Shown: positions 12,212 to 23,235 of the stretch, in pieces
Position numbering within the stretch: the stretch's first letter is position 1
How the letters are laid out: the number at the start of each line of letters is the position of its first letter
Assembly: GCA_014529385.2 (NCBI GenBank)
Contig: CM043942.1
Coordinates: 2,828,501 to 2,892,500 of the forward strand
DNA: 64,000 nt
Origin: Adiantum capillus-veneris
Lineage: Eukaryota; Streptophyta; Polypodiopsida; Polypodiales; Pteridaceae
Direction: 5' to 3'
Position numbers and translations under genes: made by a program
The notes under the pieces: generated by a model
What the model was told of the DNA's origin: nothing
Database searches by the model: none
What the model saw: the letters and a program-made list of their open reading frames with translations, nothing else

Positions 12212-15200
12212 TCATGTGTATGAGAGTAAGCCCAAAGCTTTTCGGAAAGCTTCAAACTTTTCTCGTGATAACGCCTTCGTAAATAGATCTGCAATGTTAT
12301 CCTGTGTAGGACAGTAAGTTAGTGTGATCTCCCCTGCATGTAGCCTTTCCCTGACATAGTGGTAGTGAACCTCTATGTGCTTTGTTCTTGCATGAAATAC
12401 TGGATTCCTTGCAACTGCCATAGCACTCTGACTGTCAGTGAAAATGGTAGTGGGTGCCTGTTGACACTCACAAAGATCTGCCAATAACCTGCGTATCCAT
12501 ACACAATCAACTGTTGCCGTGAAAGCTGCCCTGTACTCAGCTTCACAAGTTGATGTAGCCACTGTGGGTTGCTTCTTGCTTAGCCAAGATATACATGCAT
12601 TTCCCAAGAAAAAAAATTTGCCACTTGTGGAATGTCGTGTGTCAAAATCACCAGCCCAATCTGAATCGCTGTAACCAAGAAGCTGCATAGAACTGTGCTT
12701 TCCATACATATTCCCCCTTGGAAAGAACATGGCAAGATTAGGGGTACCTGAAAGGTAACGAAGTATGCGCTTCACAGCTTGCCAATGATGCATACCTGGG
12801 CTGTGCATAAATCTGCTTGCTTGTGAAACCCCAAATTGAATGTCTGGACGAGTGTTGCCTGCCAAATATATCAAGCAACCAACCGCTGTTGCATAAGTAT
12901 GTACATCAAAAGTTTCTCCAGCATCATGCATGCTCAACTTTGATCCAGTTTCTACGGGTGTAGAGATTGGCTTACAATTTTGCATACCAAACTTGTCCAA
13001 AATTTTATGCAAATATTTTGCCTGCAACATGTATATGCCATCCTCTGATTGCACAAACTGAATACCCAAGTAATAATGTAGCAAACCAAGATCAGACATC
13101 TCAAAGGTTTTTCTCAAAGCATCTTTAAACGCTTCAATTTCATTTGCATTATTGCCTGTAAGAAGCATATCATCCACATAAAGTGTTAGCATAATGAGAA
13201 CTCCATCTCTCTTTTTGACATACAAAGTACTTTCTGTTGGACTATTCTGAAATCCCTGGCCAATCAAATAAGTATGTATCTTCTCATACCATGCTCTTGG
13301 AGCCTGTTTGAGACCATACAGAGCTTTATGCAATCTACATACCTTTTTCTCTTGACCTTTTACAACAAAACCACTTGGTTGACTTACATAAACTTCTTCC
13401 TGCAAATCACCATTCAAAAAAGCAGTTTTGATATCCAACTGATGCACTTTCCAACCATGATGAGCAGCAATTGCAACTAGTGATCTAACTGTGGACACAC
13501 GAGAAGTAGGAGCAAAGGTTTCATCATAATCTATGCCTTTCTGTTGCGCATAGCCTTTTGCCACAAGCCTTTCTTTGTACCTGTCAATAGTACCATCTTG
13601 TTTCCTTTTTACCTTAAAAACCCACTTTGTACCAATAGGTTTTTTACCTGTAGGCAAGTCCACTAGATCCCATGTATGATTCTTATGAATAGAATCAATT
13701 TCTTGCTGCATAGCATCTTTCCACTGAACACACTCTAAAGCTTGTTCAAATGAATCAGGCTCATCTACATCACAAAGAGTGCTAAAGCAAGCCAAATCTA
13801 CTTGCTCTCTGCCAAAAGTAGTACCAGCACGTGTTTTTCGTGGCAACGGTGCATCCAACTTGCTATCCTGCAAAGTTTTCTGAACCCATTTAGGCAAGGT
13901 TCTTTCTTCCCTGAGAACTTCTTGCTCTTCACGCACAATTTCCTCTACATCATGAGGTGTCACATGCTGACCAAAAGATTGATCAAGATTATCAACCTGT
14001 TGTGATTCTTGATTCTCCACAAAAGAAGGAAGTAAACCTTCAAATACATCATGTGTCTGCATATGAGGTACATCAAAAGCAACCATAGGTTGAGCAGTAG
14101 TTTCTGCAAAAATTACATCAGGACTTTCAAAAATCTTGTTTGTAGCGGGATTGTAAAGTCTATAACCTTTACTTCCACTACTGTACCCCACAAATATACA
14201 TTTGATTGCCTTATCATCAAGCTTCCCACGTAACTGCTGAGGGATGTGAGCATAAGCAAGACAACCAAAAACACGAAGATAACTGACTGAAGGTTTTTTG
14301 TCATACCAAGCTTCATATGCAGTAATGGTCTTCAAGGCACGAGTAGGACACCTGTTCAAAACATGTGCTGCACAAGCAACTGCCTCCATCCATAGCTTAT
14401 GAGGCAAACTCTTAGCCTTGAGCATACATCTAGCCGTCTCCATTAAAGACCTGTTCTTCCTTTTTGCAACACCATTCTGTTGTGGTGTGTATGGCATAGT
14501 GCATTGGTGTTTAATGCCTTTCTTTCCCAAAAAATCCTTAAATGCACCTGACATGTATTCACCTCCTCGATCGGTACGAAGAGTCTGTACTTTGCAACCT
14601 GTTTCATTTTCAACCATGGCGACATAATGTTGAAAAATTGCAAACACATCTGACTTTGCTTTGAGTGGATACACCCAACAAAACCTGGAAAAGTCATCAA
14701 TGAAGGTCACAAAGTAAAGGCTGTTTCCTATAGATGGCGTCCTCATAGGACCACATACATCACTGTGTACAAGCTGCAACTTTCGTGTCTCTCTAACTGA
14801 ACCATCCTGCGAAAATGCAAATCTGTGCATCTTTCCAAGAACGCAACCTTCACATACATGTCTTGGTGGCATCTCCAATAAAGACAAATCATGCACCATA
14901 TTATGACGTTGTAAAGTCATCAAACTGCCATAACCAACATGCCCAAATCTAGCATGCCACAACTCAGCATCCTGCATGGCCTGAGTCTTTGTTTCTGCAA
15001 TACATACCTGAATCTGCTTTTCATAACGATCTAGCACAAATAGTCCATTGTCCAGCATACCTGTAGTGATAAGAGAATAACCATTCTCTCGATCTCGTAC
15101 AACACATCTGTCATCCTCAAAAATGACCCGAAGACCATTTTTTGCAAGAGAGGATACAGACAACAAATTCTTCTTGATCCCTGGAACATATAAGACATTT

Positions 15201-16393
15201 GGCAAGCATAAATCTGAACCATCTGAAATGGTAATCAAAATCTTACCAACGCCTTTGATTGGATAAGAAGCATTATTTGCACATGTCACCTTCTTTCCTG
15301 CTGGAGCTGCATCCAATGAACAAAACAAATCCTTCCTTGAAGTAATATGCCTGGATGCACCACTATCAAAGTACCAAATCATTTGTGTCTTGTCTATACT
15401 GTAAGCAGAAAAATCTGAACATACTACAAAAGCATAAGAATCCTGCACAAAGTTTGCAGACTCTTCTTTAGCTGTAGAAGAATCACCAGAAGCTGAAACA
15501 ACCAAACTTGACTCTTTCTTCTTTTCTTTAGCAATTCGCTTTTTACACTCACTAATGTAGTGACCAGGTTTCTTGCAGTAGTGACATTTACCTTTCTTCT
15601 TGGACTTGTCGGAATCACCTTTAGACTTCTCTGAAGATTGTCCTGCACTAGACTTGGAGTAATGAGCACTCTCTTTACCCTTGTTTTTGTTCTGTACAAC
15701 AAGAGCATGATCCATACCATCCACTTGTAAAGACTTGTTCTTACGTGATTGATCCTCCTGCAATAGCAAAGCCACTAACTCTTCAAAATGAAGAGGGTCA
15801 GGATTAGCTCGCAAAGACAGAGTCAAAGAAGTCTGAAAAGTCAAATAAGATGGTGGTAGTGAATTGAGTGTTTTGGAAACCAAGTCCTTCTCTGGAATCA
15901 CTTCATCAATGCTAAGCAATTGCTCTTTAAGATCCCTGATTTTTGTAAGATGCTCGACAATATCGTCACCTTCGTCCATCTGTATTTTGTCAAGTTGTTT
16001 CTTCAAAAACTCTATTGTGGCAGCGTTTCTTCCTCCAAACATAGCTTGCAGAGTGTTCCAAGCATCCTCAGAAGTTCTGCAAGATCTGATATGTGGTGTG
16101 ATTGTCCTCTTTATGGTTAAGGCAATCACAGCCATAGCCTGTGCATCTTTAGTATCCCATCTCTTTTGCTGTGGAGTGACTTGTGAGGGTCCTGCACCAA
16201 CAGCTGCACCACGACCGGGCGTGGCAGGTGCAATGCTACCTGGACGAACTTCATCTCCAGATACATAATCCCACAATCCTTTACCAACCAAAACATTTTT
16301 GGCCATAAAAGACCAAAGAGAATAGTTGGTACCATCCAATTTGTCTTCGGATGTAAACGCACCAAAAATCTCTTTCTTCGTAGATTGAGCCAT
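12212..16393 (-). CDS. C2 gag-pol polyprotein (copia), intact frame, integrase catalytic Glu replaced by Lys
   Basis: The open frame can be read from 16408, but MAQSTKKEIF at 16393 is the likely start because C1 begins MADNK at the same place. Numbering from 16408: gag with a UBN2-like region (about 20-230), zinc knuckle CHYCKKPGHYISEC (about 273), protease YFDSGASRH (about 345), pre-integrase CEGCVLGK, integrase with D in HSDVCGP (about 549) and D613 in TDRGGEY, RT with LYVDDML (about 1080), RNase H with CEAEY (about 1288) and TDSQSAMAVA. Position 649, exactly D-X35 after D613, should be the catalytic E but reads K (codon AAA at 14464-14462, GVAKRKNR); C1 keeps E there. One G-to-A change explains it. 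The protein would package and reverse transcribe, but this copy's own integrase is predicted inactive. Confidence 0.95.
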   Translation of the reverse strand: MAQSTKKEIFGAFTSEDKLDGTNYSLWSFMAKNVLVGKGLWDYVSGDEVRPGSIAPATPGRGAAVGAGPSQVTPQQKRWDTKDAQAMAVIALTIKRTITPHIRSCRTSEDAWNTLQAMFGGRNAATIEFLKKQLDKIQMDEGDDIVEHLTKIRDLKEQLLSIDEVIPEKDLVSKTLNSLPPSYLTFQTSLTLSLRANPDPLHFEELVALLLQEDQSRKNKSLQVDGMDHALVVQNKNKGKESAHYSKSSAGQSSEKSKGDSDKSKKKGKCHYCKKPGHYISECKKRIAKEKKKESSLVVSASGDSSTAKEESANFVQDSYAFVVCSDFSAYSIDKTQMIWYFDSGASRHITSRKDLFCSLDAAPAGKKVTCANNASYPIKGVGKILITISDGSDLCLPNVLYVPGIKKNLLSVSSLAKNGLRVIFEDDRCVVRDRENGYSLITTGMLDNGLFVLDRYEKQIQVCIAETKTQAMQDAELWHARFGHVGYGSLMTLQRHNMVHDLSLLEMPPRHVCEGCVLGKMHRFAFSQDGSVRETRKLQLVHSDVCGPMRTPSIGNSLYFVTFIDDFSRFCWVYPLKAKSDVFAIFQHYVAMVENETGCKVQTLRTDRGGEYMSGAFKDFLGKKGIKHQCTMPYTPQQNGVAKRKNRSLMETARCMLKAKSLPHKLWMEAVACAAHVLNRCPTRALKTITAYEAWYDKKPSVSYLRVFGCLAYAHIPQQLRGKLDDKAIKCIFVGYSSGSKGYRLYNPATNKIFESPDVIFAETTAQPMVAFDVPHMQTHDVFEGLLPSFVENQESQQVDNLDQSFGQHVTPHDVEEIVREEQEVLREERTLPKWVQKTLQDSKLDAPLPRKTRAGTTFGREQVDLACFSTLCDVDEPDSFEQALECVQWKDAMQQEIDSIHKNHTWDLVDLPTGKKPIGTKWVFKVKRKQDGTIDRYKERLVAKGYAQQKGIDYDETFAPTSRVSTVRSLVAIAAHHGWKVHQLDIKTAFLNGDLQEEVYVSQPSGFVVKGQEKKVCRLHKALYGLKQAPRAWYEKIHTYLIGQGFQNSPTESTLYVKKRDGVLIMLTLYVDDMLLTGNNANEIEAFKDALRKTFEMSDLGLLHYYLGIQFVQSEDGIYMLQAKYLHKILDKFGMQNCKPISTPVETGSKLSMHDAGETFDVHTYATAVGCLIYLAGNTRPDIQFGVSQASRFMHSPGMHHWQAVKRILRYLSGTPNLAMFFPRGNMYGKHSSMQLLGYSDSDWAGDFDTRHSTSGKFFFLGNACISWLSKKQPTVATSTCEAEYRAAFTATVDCVWIRRLLADLCECQQAPTTIFTDSQSAMAVARNPVFHARTKHIEVHYHYVRERLHAGEITLTYCPTQDNIADLFTKALSREKFEAFRKALGLLSYT

Positions 16394-16774
16394 ACTGTAG
16401 ATGCACACAAGAGAGCAAAAGAACCTCCAAGATATTCACAAATCTCCTCTCCAATCCAAGCAAAACTCTACACAAAATCTCAGCACAAAGCTAAGACAAG
16501 CTGCTTCCCAAAAGAACTGTTTACCTGAAGAAAATCTGTCAAAAAGCACACCCTCTTGATCTAAACGCCTCGGAAAAGTAACTTCTGCTACGCTGCTCAG
16601 AACAAAATTCTGAGGGCTCGAACGGCTTCGAAAGGGGGGTACAACCGCAGGTCACCTGCTCAAAATACTCCCGGAACGTCGAGGATGCTCCCACGAGCAA
16701 ATTTTCCGAAAACTGCCTGAAAACTGCGATTGCGCGCGCGGACGCGAAAACGCAAGTAGAGGCTCTGGAAATCA

Positions 16775-16792
16775 CCTTGCTCTGATACCAAT
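16775..16792 (-). other. C2 primer-binding site
   Basis: The minus strand reads ATTGGTATCAGAGCAAGG directly after the 5' LTR. This is the canonical initiator-Met-tRNA site of plant copia elements. Confidence 0.93.
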
Positions 16793-17068
16793 TGTTGAAG
16801 ATGATGAAACAGGAAACAGAAGGAAGACAGCAACTCAGAGTAGGAAGAAGATGGAGAAGGAGAAGACACAGAGCTTGTGTACGAGATCTCTGTAGTCTCT
16901 CTCTGTATTGGAATAATAGTTGTGTACAAACTCAGAGCTACAAAGCTTATATGAAACCCTAAGAGATAAGGTGTCCTTTAACACCGGATGTCCAGGGGGA
17001 AAAACCCAGTGGGAGAAAAGTGCCCCTGGTGAAGCGCGTATACACACTAACACTACTACATGTCTACA
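16793..17068 (-). repeat. C2 5' LTR
   Basis: It is the same 276 bp as 11889-12164 with two substitutions. A TATAAG box on the minus strand lies near 16938-16946. It would drive the gag-pol transcript leftward. Confidence 0.95.
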
Positions 17069-17912
17069 GAAATCATCAGATGCCTGATCTGTGATATTCA
17101 TCAAAACTCTTCGTTTTTTGATTAACTTCATAGTTTCCAATTCAGTTATGGAAATCTCAGCTATCCTTTCAGGCTTGTGTCTTGGTGGGACCACTAGTGT
17201 TGGAGGTGGAGCCTACATCCAACCCTCTGGTTTTCTTGCCAGTGGTGGCTCTAACAAAGCTTGGGTGGTTTGGATCATCTTCTGACACAACTCTAACCTT
17301 TGCTTTTCTAACTCAACATATGGGTACATCATCCATCTTTGTTCTTGAGTCTGGTTATTCTTAAGCCGTGCCACATAAGATTTCAGAAGTGCGTCTAGAG
17401 GTTCATTCACTTTTTCAGCTAGTATAGATCCTCCCGTGCTCGCACTTTTTGGTTCCTCATTCTTCTCAGGCTCTGCCTCAGGGATCTTATGTTCCTTCTT
17501 GGCTTCTCCTTCTAGTTTTCTCAGTTTTTCCTTGGTTTGTTTTGGCTCTTCTTCTAAGGAAACTTGTTCTTGTTCCTTCCTAGATTTCATGCATGCTTTC
17601 CTAGCCTTCCAAGTGTTTTGTTGAATTTTCCATTCAAGACTAGATGCATCTGTTCTAGGTTTCTCAATTATTGGTCCTTCCGATGCTTTTTGAGCTTGCA
17701 CTCTTGTAACAACCTATAGAGGTATTACCATGTTAGTTTCAGAACCACCACTCATCGTTATTTTCTCCATTTTATTTGGGTTTTTTAGGCAGTCACTAAT
17801 CAAATGGGTGATACCACAACCTGGACAATATACATTCACTCTAATGATATCCATATGAGGACAATATTTCATAAGGTGGTCACCACCACACTTGTAGCAT
17901 GGTCCTAAAGGT
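17069..17912 (-). pseudogene. Element B1, C-terminal gag with paired zinc knuckles, truncated
   Basis: Right to left: two CX2CX3HX4C knuckles (CYKCGGDHLMKYC near 17900 and CPGCGITHLISDC near 17825), then a lysine- and glutamate-rich, probably coiled-coil stretch (17701-17213) with GGSILAEKVNE and LKNNQTQEQRWM. B2 has the same order at 31540-32350. The zinc knuckles would bind element RNA. The element is cut off at 17912, where an unrelated plus-strand LTR begins, and the N-terminal half of gag is not found in the window. Confidence 0.87.
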
Positions 17913-18189
17913 TGTCAAGGTGCTCTTGGAGCCACTCTGCGTCTTGCAATAGTTAGTGTGTGTGATTGGGTTGATTGTAGGTGAAGGGAAGTGGATGTGG
18001 AGATTGCCCTTCATTGTGGCTTAGCTCCTCCATAGGCTGTGAAGCTCACCTAGTAGAGTCACCATTCGTGTTGCCATGATTAGCTCACTAATCGTGTGAG
18101 TGTTTCCATGCCCTATCCGGGTAGCTCATCCCTCCGGATTGATAATTTTGTGGGTCATTGGAGCTATGCAACAATGGAGACCCCCAACA
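17913..18189 (+). repeat. LTR of orphan gypsy-type element D
   Basis: The end is clear: ...GACCCCCAACA followed at once by a gypsy-type primer site. The start at TGTCAAGGTGCTC is chosen because B1 gag sequence stops there and TG...CA ends result (277 bp). No second copy of this LTR is visible in the window, so length and orientation rest on the primer site. Confidence 0.6.
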
Positions 18190-19486
18190 TTTGGCGTCGT
18201 TACCGGAGACGATGGCCTAGGCTAGTGTAAATGTGGCATAATCGGATGTGTTTCCTCACTAATTTCACTTGTGTGTTTATGTTGTTGTGGATTTTGGATG
18301 TGTATGCATGAAGAAATTGGTTCATATTTCCTAATTTGTCACTGTATCTTGCCAATTGTGTGTTTACACACTCTACTTTCACACTAACCGCTTGCTAATT
18401 TCACATATTTTGCTAACTTACACACTAACTTGCTACCAAGGATTGGAACTCATTCGATCTGTATTTGAAAGGTAATCAAGGTGGTATTTTTCACCTCCCT
18501 AGAATCTAAAGATGTGTAGAATTGTGTAGAGACTCCACCATGATGCAATGTAATGTTGATGCAATGCAATGTTGATGCTATGTTGCTATGAAAATTTCTG
18601 GATTGTTTGTTTTCATGCCGTCGTAATGTCAAAATTTTCCAGATTTGGTGGCGTATGAATTTGACAAGTTCAATTGTGACTGTGCATTGCTAATTGTGTG
18701 TCTAATTGATCTAACTGCATGCTTGAATGGTTAATCGCTAATTGTGTGCACTAAAATCAAAAGTGTTTGCATTCTAATTGAGTGTGTGTATGCCTAATTT
18801 TAAGTGTCTATGCACTATTTTGCCCTTGTTTGTGCACCTAAAAATCATTATGTGCTTAATGATTTTTCAATTGTGATGATTGATTTGTGTTGTGGTCATG
18901 CCAAACTAGAGATTTGTGAAATCACATTGCAATTTTGACAAGATTAACCCTTTTGTGTGTGCACCTTGCAATCTTTACGAGAGTTGTTTTGAATGTGTGT
19001 TTATGGATTGATTTTGAGCGCATTTGGGCTTTTGTTTGTAAAATTTTGAGTGTTTTACTATTTCTGGGGACCGGGTTGACGATTTTGTCGACTTTGGTGT
19101 TTTTTATAAGAACTGCTACTTTTGGTGTGCTTTTGCATGTCGAAAGTGTTGATTGTGATTGTCGATGATTTTGTAAGATTCCTAGAATTTTTTGAGAATC
19201 TTTTGGACTTTTTTTTTTGGATTTTCTGGTGATTTTTTGGATTTTTGGGTAATTTTTTATCGAATTTTGGCATTTATGGACATTAAAATAAAATAAAATA
19301 AATAAATGAAAGGGATTCTCGAGCGTTGACGCCCGTGCCTTGGAGCGGATAAAACTTCTTCGTCGGATAGATCTTTACGGTCTCTTGAGATAGTTTCCTA
19401 CGATGTTAAAATAATCTTCTTCTTTTTCCTCGGTCGATCGCTCTCGTCTCGCTCCGCATGAACCCACCCCATACACACTCCAACTC

Positions 19487-19524
<38 letters not shown>

Positions 19525-19688
19525 AAGCGATAATTAACCTTATCTCTCTAACCCCCCTCACTCTCTCTCCTAAATCGCGATTATCTCCACTCCCTCTCTA
19601 TCTCTCCCTTTTTCTCTCTCCTACTCCTTTTGTCACGTACCCACTCACTATCGCACCTGCCTTTCTTCTTTTCCCTCGTCTTACTGTC

Positions 19689-19721
<33 letters not shown>

Positions 19722-21136
19722 CCCCTACCTTACAGCGCTGGCAACACAACAACACACACACACACACACACAACCACCAAGCTCACTCGCTCTCTCTCTC
19801 CAGCGTGCCCACATCCACACTCTCTCTCCCACACGCGCACACACGCCTTGCCATGTCAGCTGTCAGACGTTCTCTCTCTCTCTCTCTCTCTCTCTCGTCC
19901 GCCAGGTCCAACAGTCCCTGCTGCCCGTGATTGACGGAGCGTGCAAAAGGTCAACCCAATCACTGGCCAGTCTTGTCGTCTGCGCGTGTGCATGCAACGC
20001 CTACACCCTCTCCTCTTCTTGCGCGCCAGACCACCACAGTGTAGCCCGCCATCACCGCGACATGATCAGGTAAGTGCAAGTAGTCTTTTAATTACTTTAT
20101 TTATTTTACATTATTTGATTTAATTACAAAATTTTTTTAAAGGGCTTTTAAAGATTAAATTAAAAATCATGAAACGAGTTAAAAAAACAAAAAATCCAAT
20201 AAAAAATTAAATTTTGAAAAAAAATAAAAAAGGGATAGAAAATTTACCCCAAAAATAAACACATACGTGTATAGAAAATCATTAAAAATTCACAAAAAAA
20301 TAAAAACACATAGAAAATCATTAAAAATTTCATAAATTCCACAAATAAATCACAAAAAATCCAAAAATTCACCAATAAATCACACAAAAATAAGAAAACT
20401 CACAAATAAATAAAAAAGAAATTGTAAAAAATTCATAAAAACTCAAAACAAATCCATAAAAGTTCAAAACTGATCAATAAAAATCTTAATAAATCACAAA
20501 ATTCATACAACCTCCAAAAAATCCAAAAAATTTTATAAAATTCACAAAAAAATTAATAAAAAAATAAAACTTTAGTAAAAAATAATAAAAATTCATAGAA
20601 TTACCAAAAAAATTTAGAAAATTCAAAATTTCACCAAAAACTTAATTAAAATAAAAAGAAATTCGTCGAAAGTGCCAGAAAAGCAAGAAAGAGCCCGAAA
20701 AAAGATAGAAATAGCAAAAAGCAAAGCCGAGAAGTGCACCGCAAAGCTAGCAAAAATCGAGAACATCAGCTGAGCAAACAACGGAACAGTAAGAAATAGC
20801 ATGAGGATAGCTGAAATCGACCAACTCAAAGCCGTTTGAGGGGCAGATAAATTTCAAAATTTTGCATGCTAGAAACGGGCAGGTGCAAGCAATTGCATTG
20901 CAAATTGAGCTTCTAATCGAACGAACAGAGGTTTCAATCACGGTGGATTGCAGATTAAGTTGTTCAAGGCTCAGGTTTTAATTGTTTCAAAGAGTTAATC
21001 AACTTTTGTGAGTCTAAGAGCAGTCAACTGCAAAAGTTTTTTGGCTAAAGCAGTTTAATCAAAACCGAGCAGCATAAATTCTACTAATCTCAGCACCAGG
21101 ATCTGCTAGGAGACATTTTTTACAGAACCAATCAAC
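18190..21136 (+). other. Element D primer site and long non-coding leader
   Basis: TGGCGTCGTTACCGGAGACG at 18192-18211 is the primer site TGGCGCCGTTGCCGGGGACG with three transition changes. About 2.9 kb without credible coding follows: T-rich sequence with TGTG words to 19270, microsatellites (19489-19896), then an extremely A-rich stretch (20090-20640) made of AAAAAT and CACAAA words. Open frames here are low-complexity artefacts. Confidence 0.6.
19489..19896. repeat. Cluster of CT and CA microsatellites
   Basis: (CT)n at about 19489-19522, (CA)n at 19689-19720, (CA)n at 19751-19772 and (CT)n at 19871-19896. All lie in the leader of element D, in the strand that would be transcribed. Confidence 0.95.
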
Positions 21137-22271
21137 ATGGACTCAAATAGAGCCGACAATTCAAGTACAAACGAGCAAGCCAGTAGCAGTGGCAACACAG
21201 GTACAACTGCAACAAACCAGATTTTACAACTATATGGCTACAATGGGGATAAATTTTTATATACAGATTCAAAGGCCATAGATACTTGATGAAGAGTAGT
21301 AAAAGCAGCACATGATCCAAGATCCTATTGATCAGAGTAAAGCTATATTCAGAGAACTCCCAAATGTCCATAAACTTCAGTGGAGCCAGGTATTGCAAGC
21401 TCAAAGATGAGGTCCACATAGAAGTTAAGAAGTCAACCCAAGTGTTTATCCAAAAATCTGCACAAGCCAGCAAAACGTCCATTTAGTACATATGCAATTA
21501 GGGTCATTGTACATGGATTACAGTGGTCATATCTATAATCGAGAGCTAGAATTGCAAGATCCAACAGATCAACCAATAGAAGAAAATCTAATTGGAGAAC
21601 CAAGCCAAAGACACTACAAAGGTCTAGATGGAGCATTCTACAACTTGATGCTTAGTGTTCTAAAAGAAGATACCGACGATTTGGCAAGCATAGAAGCAGA
21701 AACTTCTCAGCTAGAGCTTGACATGACAGAGCCAGTTGAAATACCACTGGTCATGGCGTATTACTCAGATTGTGGACGAAAAGGTGGACATTTTTCTAAA
21801 GATTGTCCAAGAAATCTAGACAACAGAGACACATCAACCGTCAAGCAAGGTAAAGAGAAAATTGGAAATGCAAATCTCAATGTAAGTGCATTTAACTGAT
21901 CACTTTTAATGCAATCAGATGATTTTGCATTACCATTAGAAGCACCAGTAAAAAGACTGCAAGTTCAAAGTCACCATAAAGATGCACAGGCACCTGAAAA
22001 GCTTAAAATTGATTCTTTGAACAACAAATTCTTGCATGAATTTGGTCAAGATGTCCAAATATCATCGAATGTTGAAAACATAATGATGTTAGATTTGTAT
22101 GGCACATATAATTCATATGCACACTATGTAAACAAAAAAGGGCAACTGTACAAAAAGGATGAACTAGTGTTTGAACGGCCCACATACCAGCTCATAGAAG
22201 TGCGTCTAATGCTAGATCGGAAAGGATGGTTCATTTCAGAGGAAAAATCTATTATAGTCCATCTTCTCTAG
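21137..22271 (+). pseudogene. Element D, degraded gag-like region
   Basis: A start MDSNRADNSSTNEQ at 21137 opens a 50-codon piece rich in S, T and N, as at many gag N-termini. Further pieces are 21492-21899 and 21909-22271. The first holds CGRKGGHFSKDC, a zinc-knuckle remnant: the first Cys reads Tyr and one extra Gly is present. No protease or RT follows before the next LTR at 22288. The second piece (NIMMLDLYGTYNSYAHYV) is not recognised. Calling it gag rests on the knuckle remnant and the leader position. Confidence 0.5.
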
Positions 22272-22287
22272 AGTTGAAGGATATTAT

Positions 22288-23214
22288 TGTTAGCAGCTGG
22301 ACACACCCAACGAAAAATGACGGCTCGGCAGATTATCATTCTTTTTGTAATTATTCATTTATTAAGAAAACCCGACATTTCACCTTGTAAATATTGGGGC
22401 TTACAGAAGCTTCCGGATTGTATCCCATTTTTGACATTTAGATTGAGTAGATGGTTAAATTGGAACATTAGGGTTTGAGATTGTAAGGTATTTATACCAC
22501 TTTTGGCCTTAATGAAAAAAACCTTTGTCATTTTTAAAAAAGTTATATCTATGAGTGAGCGTACTCTGTACGAGAGAGAGTGAGAGTTTCATCTTGATGC
22601 TACGCGCGCACCAGTGGTCGGAATCGAGTGCGGAGAAGTGCAGTGTGTTGCCCTCGATGAGAGCTACGCGCCAATACCTACATTGCAGGCGTACGGTCTA
22701 GTTTTGCGAGCTCGACCCACGAGCTTCATCTGGTGATTCGGTGAGCATACGTTGTCCGTTTTTGCATTGCAGCATATCCACGCGTTCGCATCAAGTAGAG
22801 CTACACATTAGGCACTTTAGTTTTTGAAAACGACAACCTATAGATTTCGGCCAGACATCCTACGTGATTTTGCACCAGGTGTTTAGGGTTGGAATTTTGG
22901 TTCACGGACCTTAGGGAGAGCGACCTATTGGTGTTAGTAGGGTCTCCTTCAAGTTCTGTGGCATTTCGAGAACGTTTGATGGGTATTTGGCTCTTGGAAG
23001 CGTTGTAGAAAATCTCCTCTTATGCATTCCTGAAGGCTGTAGCTTAGACATTGGGTAGAGACCTCTGTAAGAATTAGTCGAGAGTCGGTTGAGTGTAGAT
23101 TGACACCCTATGCTTTCTTCCACACGCCTGCGGGTCGAGCTTCGTCCTTAGCTGACAAATCTTGTTAGGTGAGTTCTCGCTGTGCTAACGTCCGTCGCGG
23201 CGTATCCGCCAACA
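22288..23214 (+). repeat. Probable 5' LTR of element B2
   Basis: The end ...TATCCGCCAACA is fixed by the primer site that follows. The start TGTTAGCAGCTGG at 22288 is a guess from the TG rule, giving 927 bp. It holds a TATA-like box at 22489 and an AATGAAAA stretch after it. A half-copy of the leader palindrome (AGACATCCTACGTG) lies at 22853. No second LTR copy was found at the 3' end of B2. Confidence 0.6.
22489..22496 (+). promoter_or_regulatory. Candidate TATA box of the B2 LTR
   Basis: TATTTATA in GGTATTTATACCAC, about 200 bp into the LTR and followed by a T/A-rich stretch. The position fits a U3 core promoter. Confidence 0.5.
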
Positions 23215-23215
23215 T

Positions 23216-23235
23216 TGGCGCCGTTGCCGGGGACG
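23216..23235 (+). other. B2 primer-binding site
   Basis: TGGCGCCGTTGCCGGGGACG starts two bases after the LTR end. It is the plant gypsy primer site and is also used by element A (43329) and, mutated, by D (18192). Confidence 0.9.

Larger units (their letters stand above)
11889..17068 (-). mobile_element. Ty1/copia LTR retrotransposon C2, young, complete, single intact gag-pol frame
   Basis: Two 276-bp LTRs (11889-12164 and 16793-17068) differ at only two positions that I can see, and a perfect 5-bp target duplication GAAAT flanks them (11884-11888 and 17069-17073). The primer site, the polypurine tract and an uninterrupted pol frame lie between. It is inserted in the gag-PR junction of B1 in the same orientation as B1. 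Two differences in 276 bp point to a recent insertion. Only the integrase catalytic Glu appears lost (see the CDS). Confidence 0.97.

Noticed and set aside
19458-20073. Open frames of 147-158 codons on the plus strand
   Set aside because: Composition is His-Thr and Ser-Leu repeats from CA and CT microsatellites in the leader of D.
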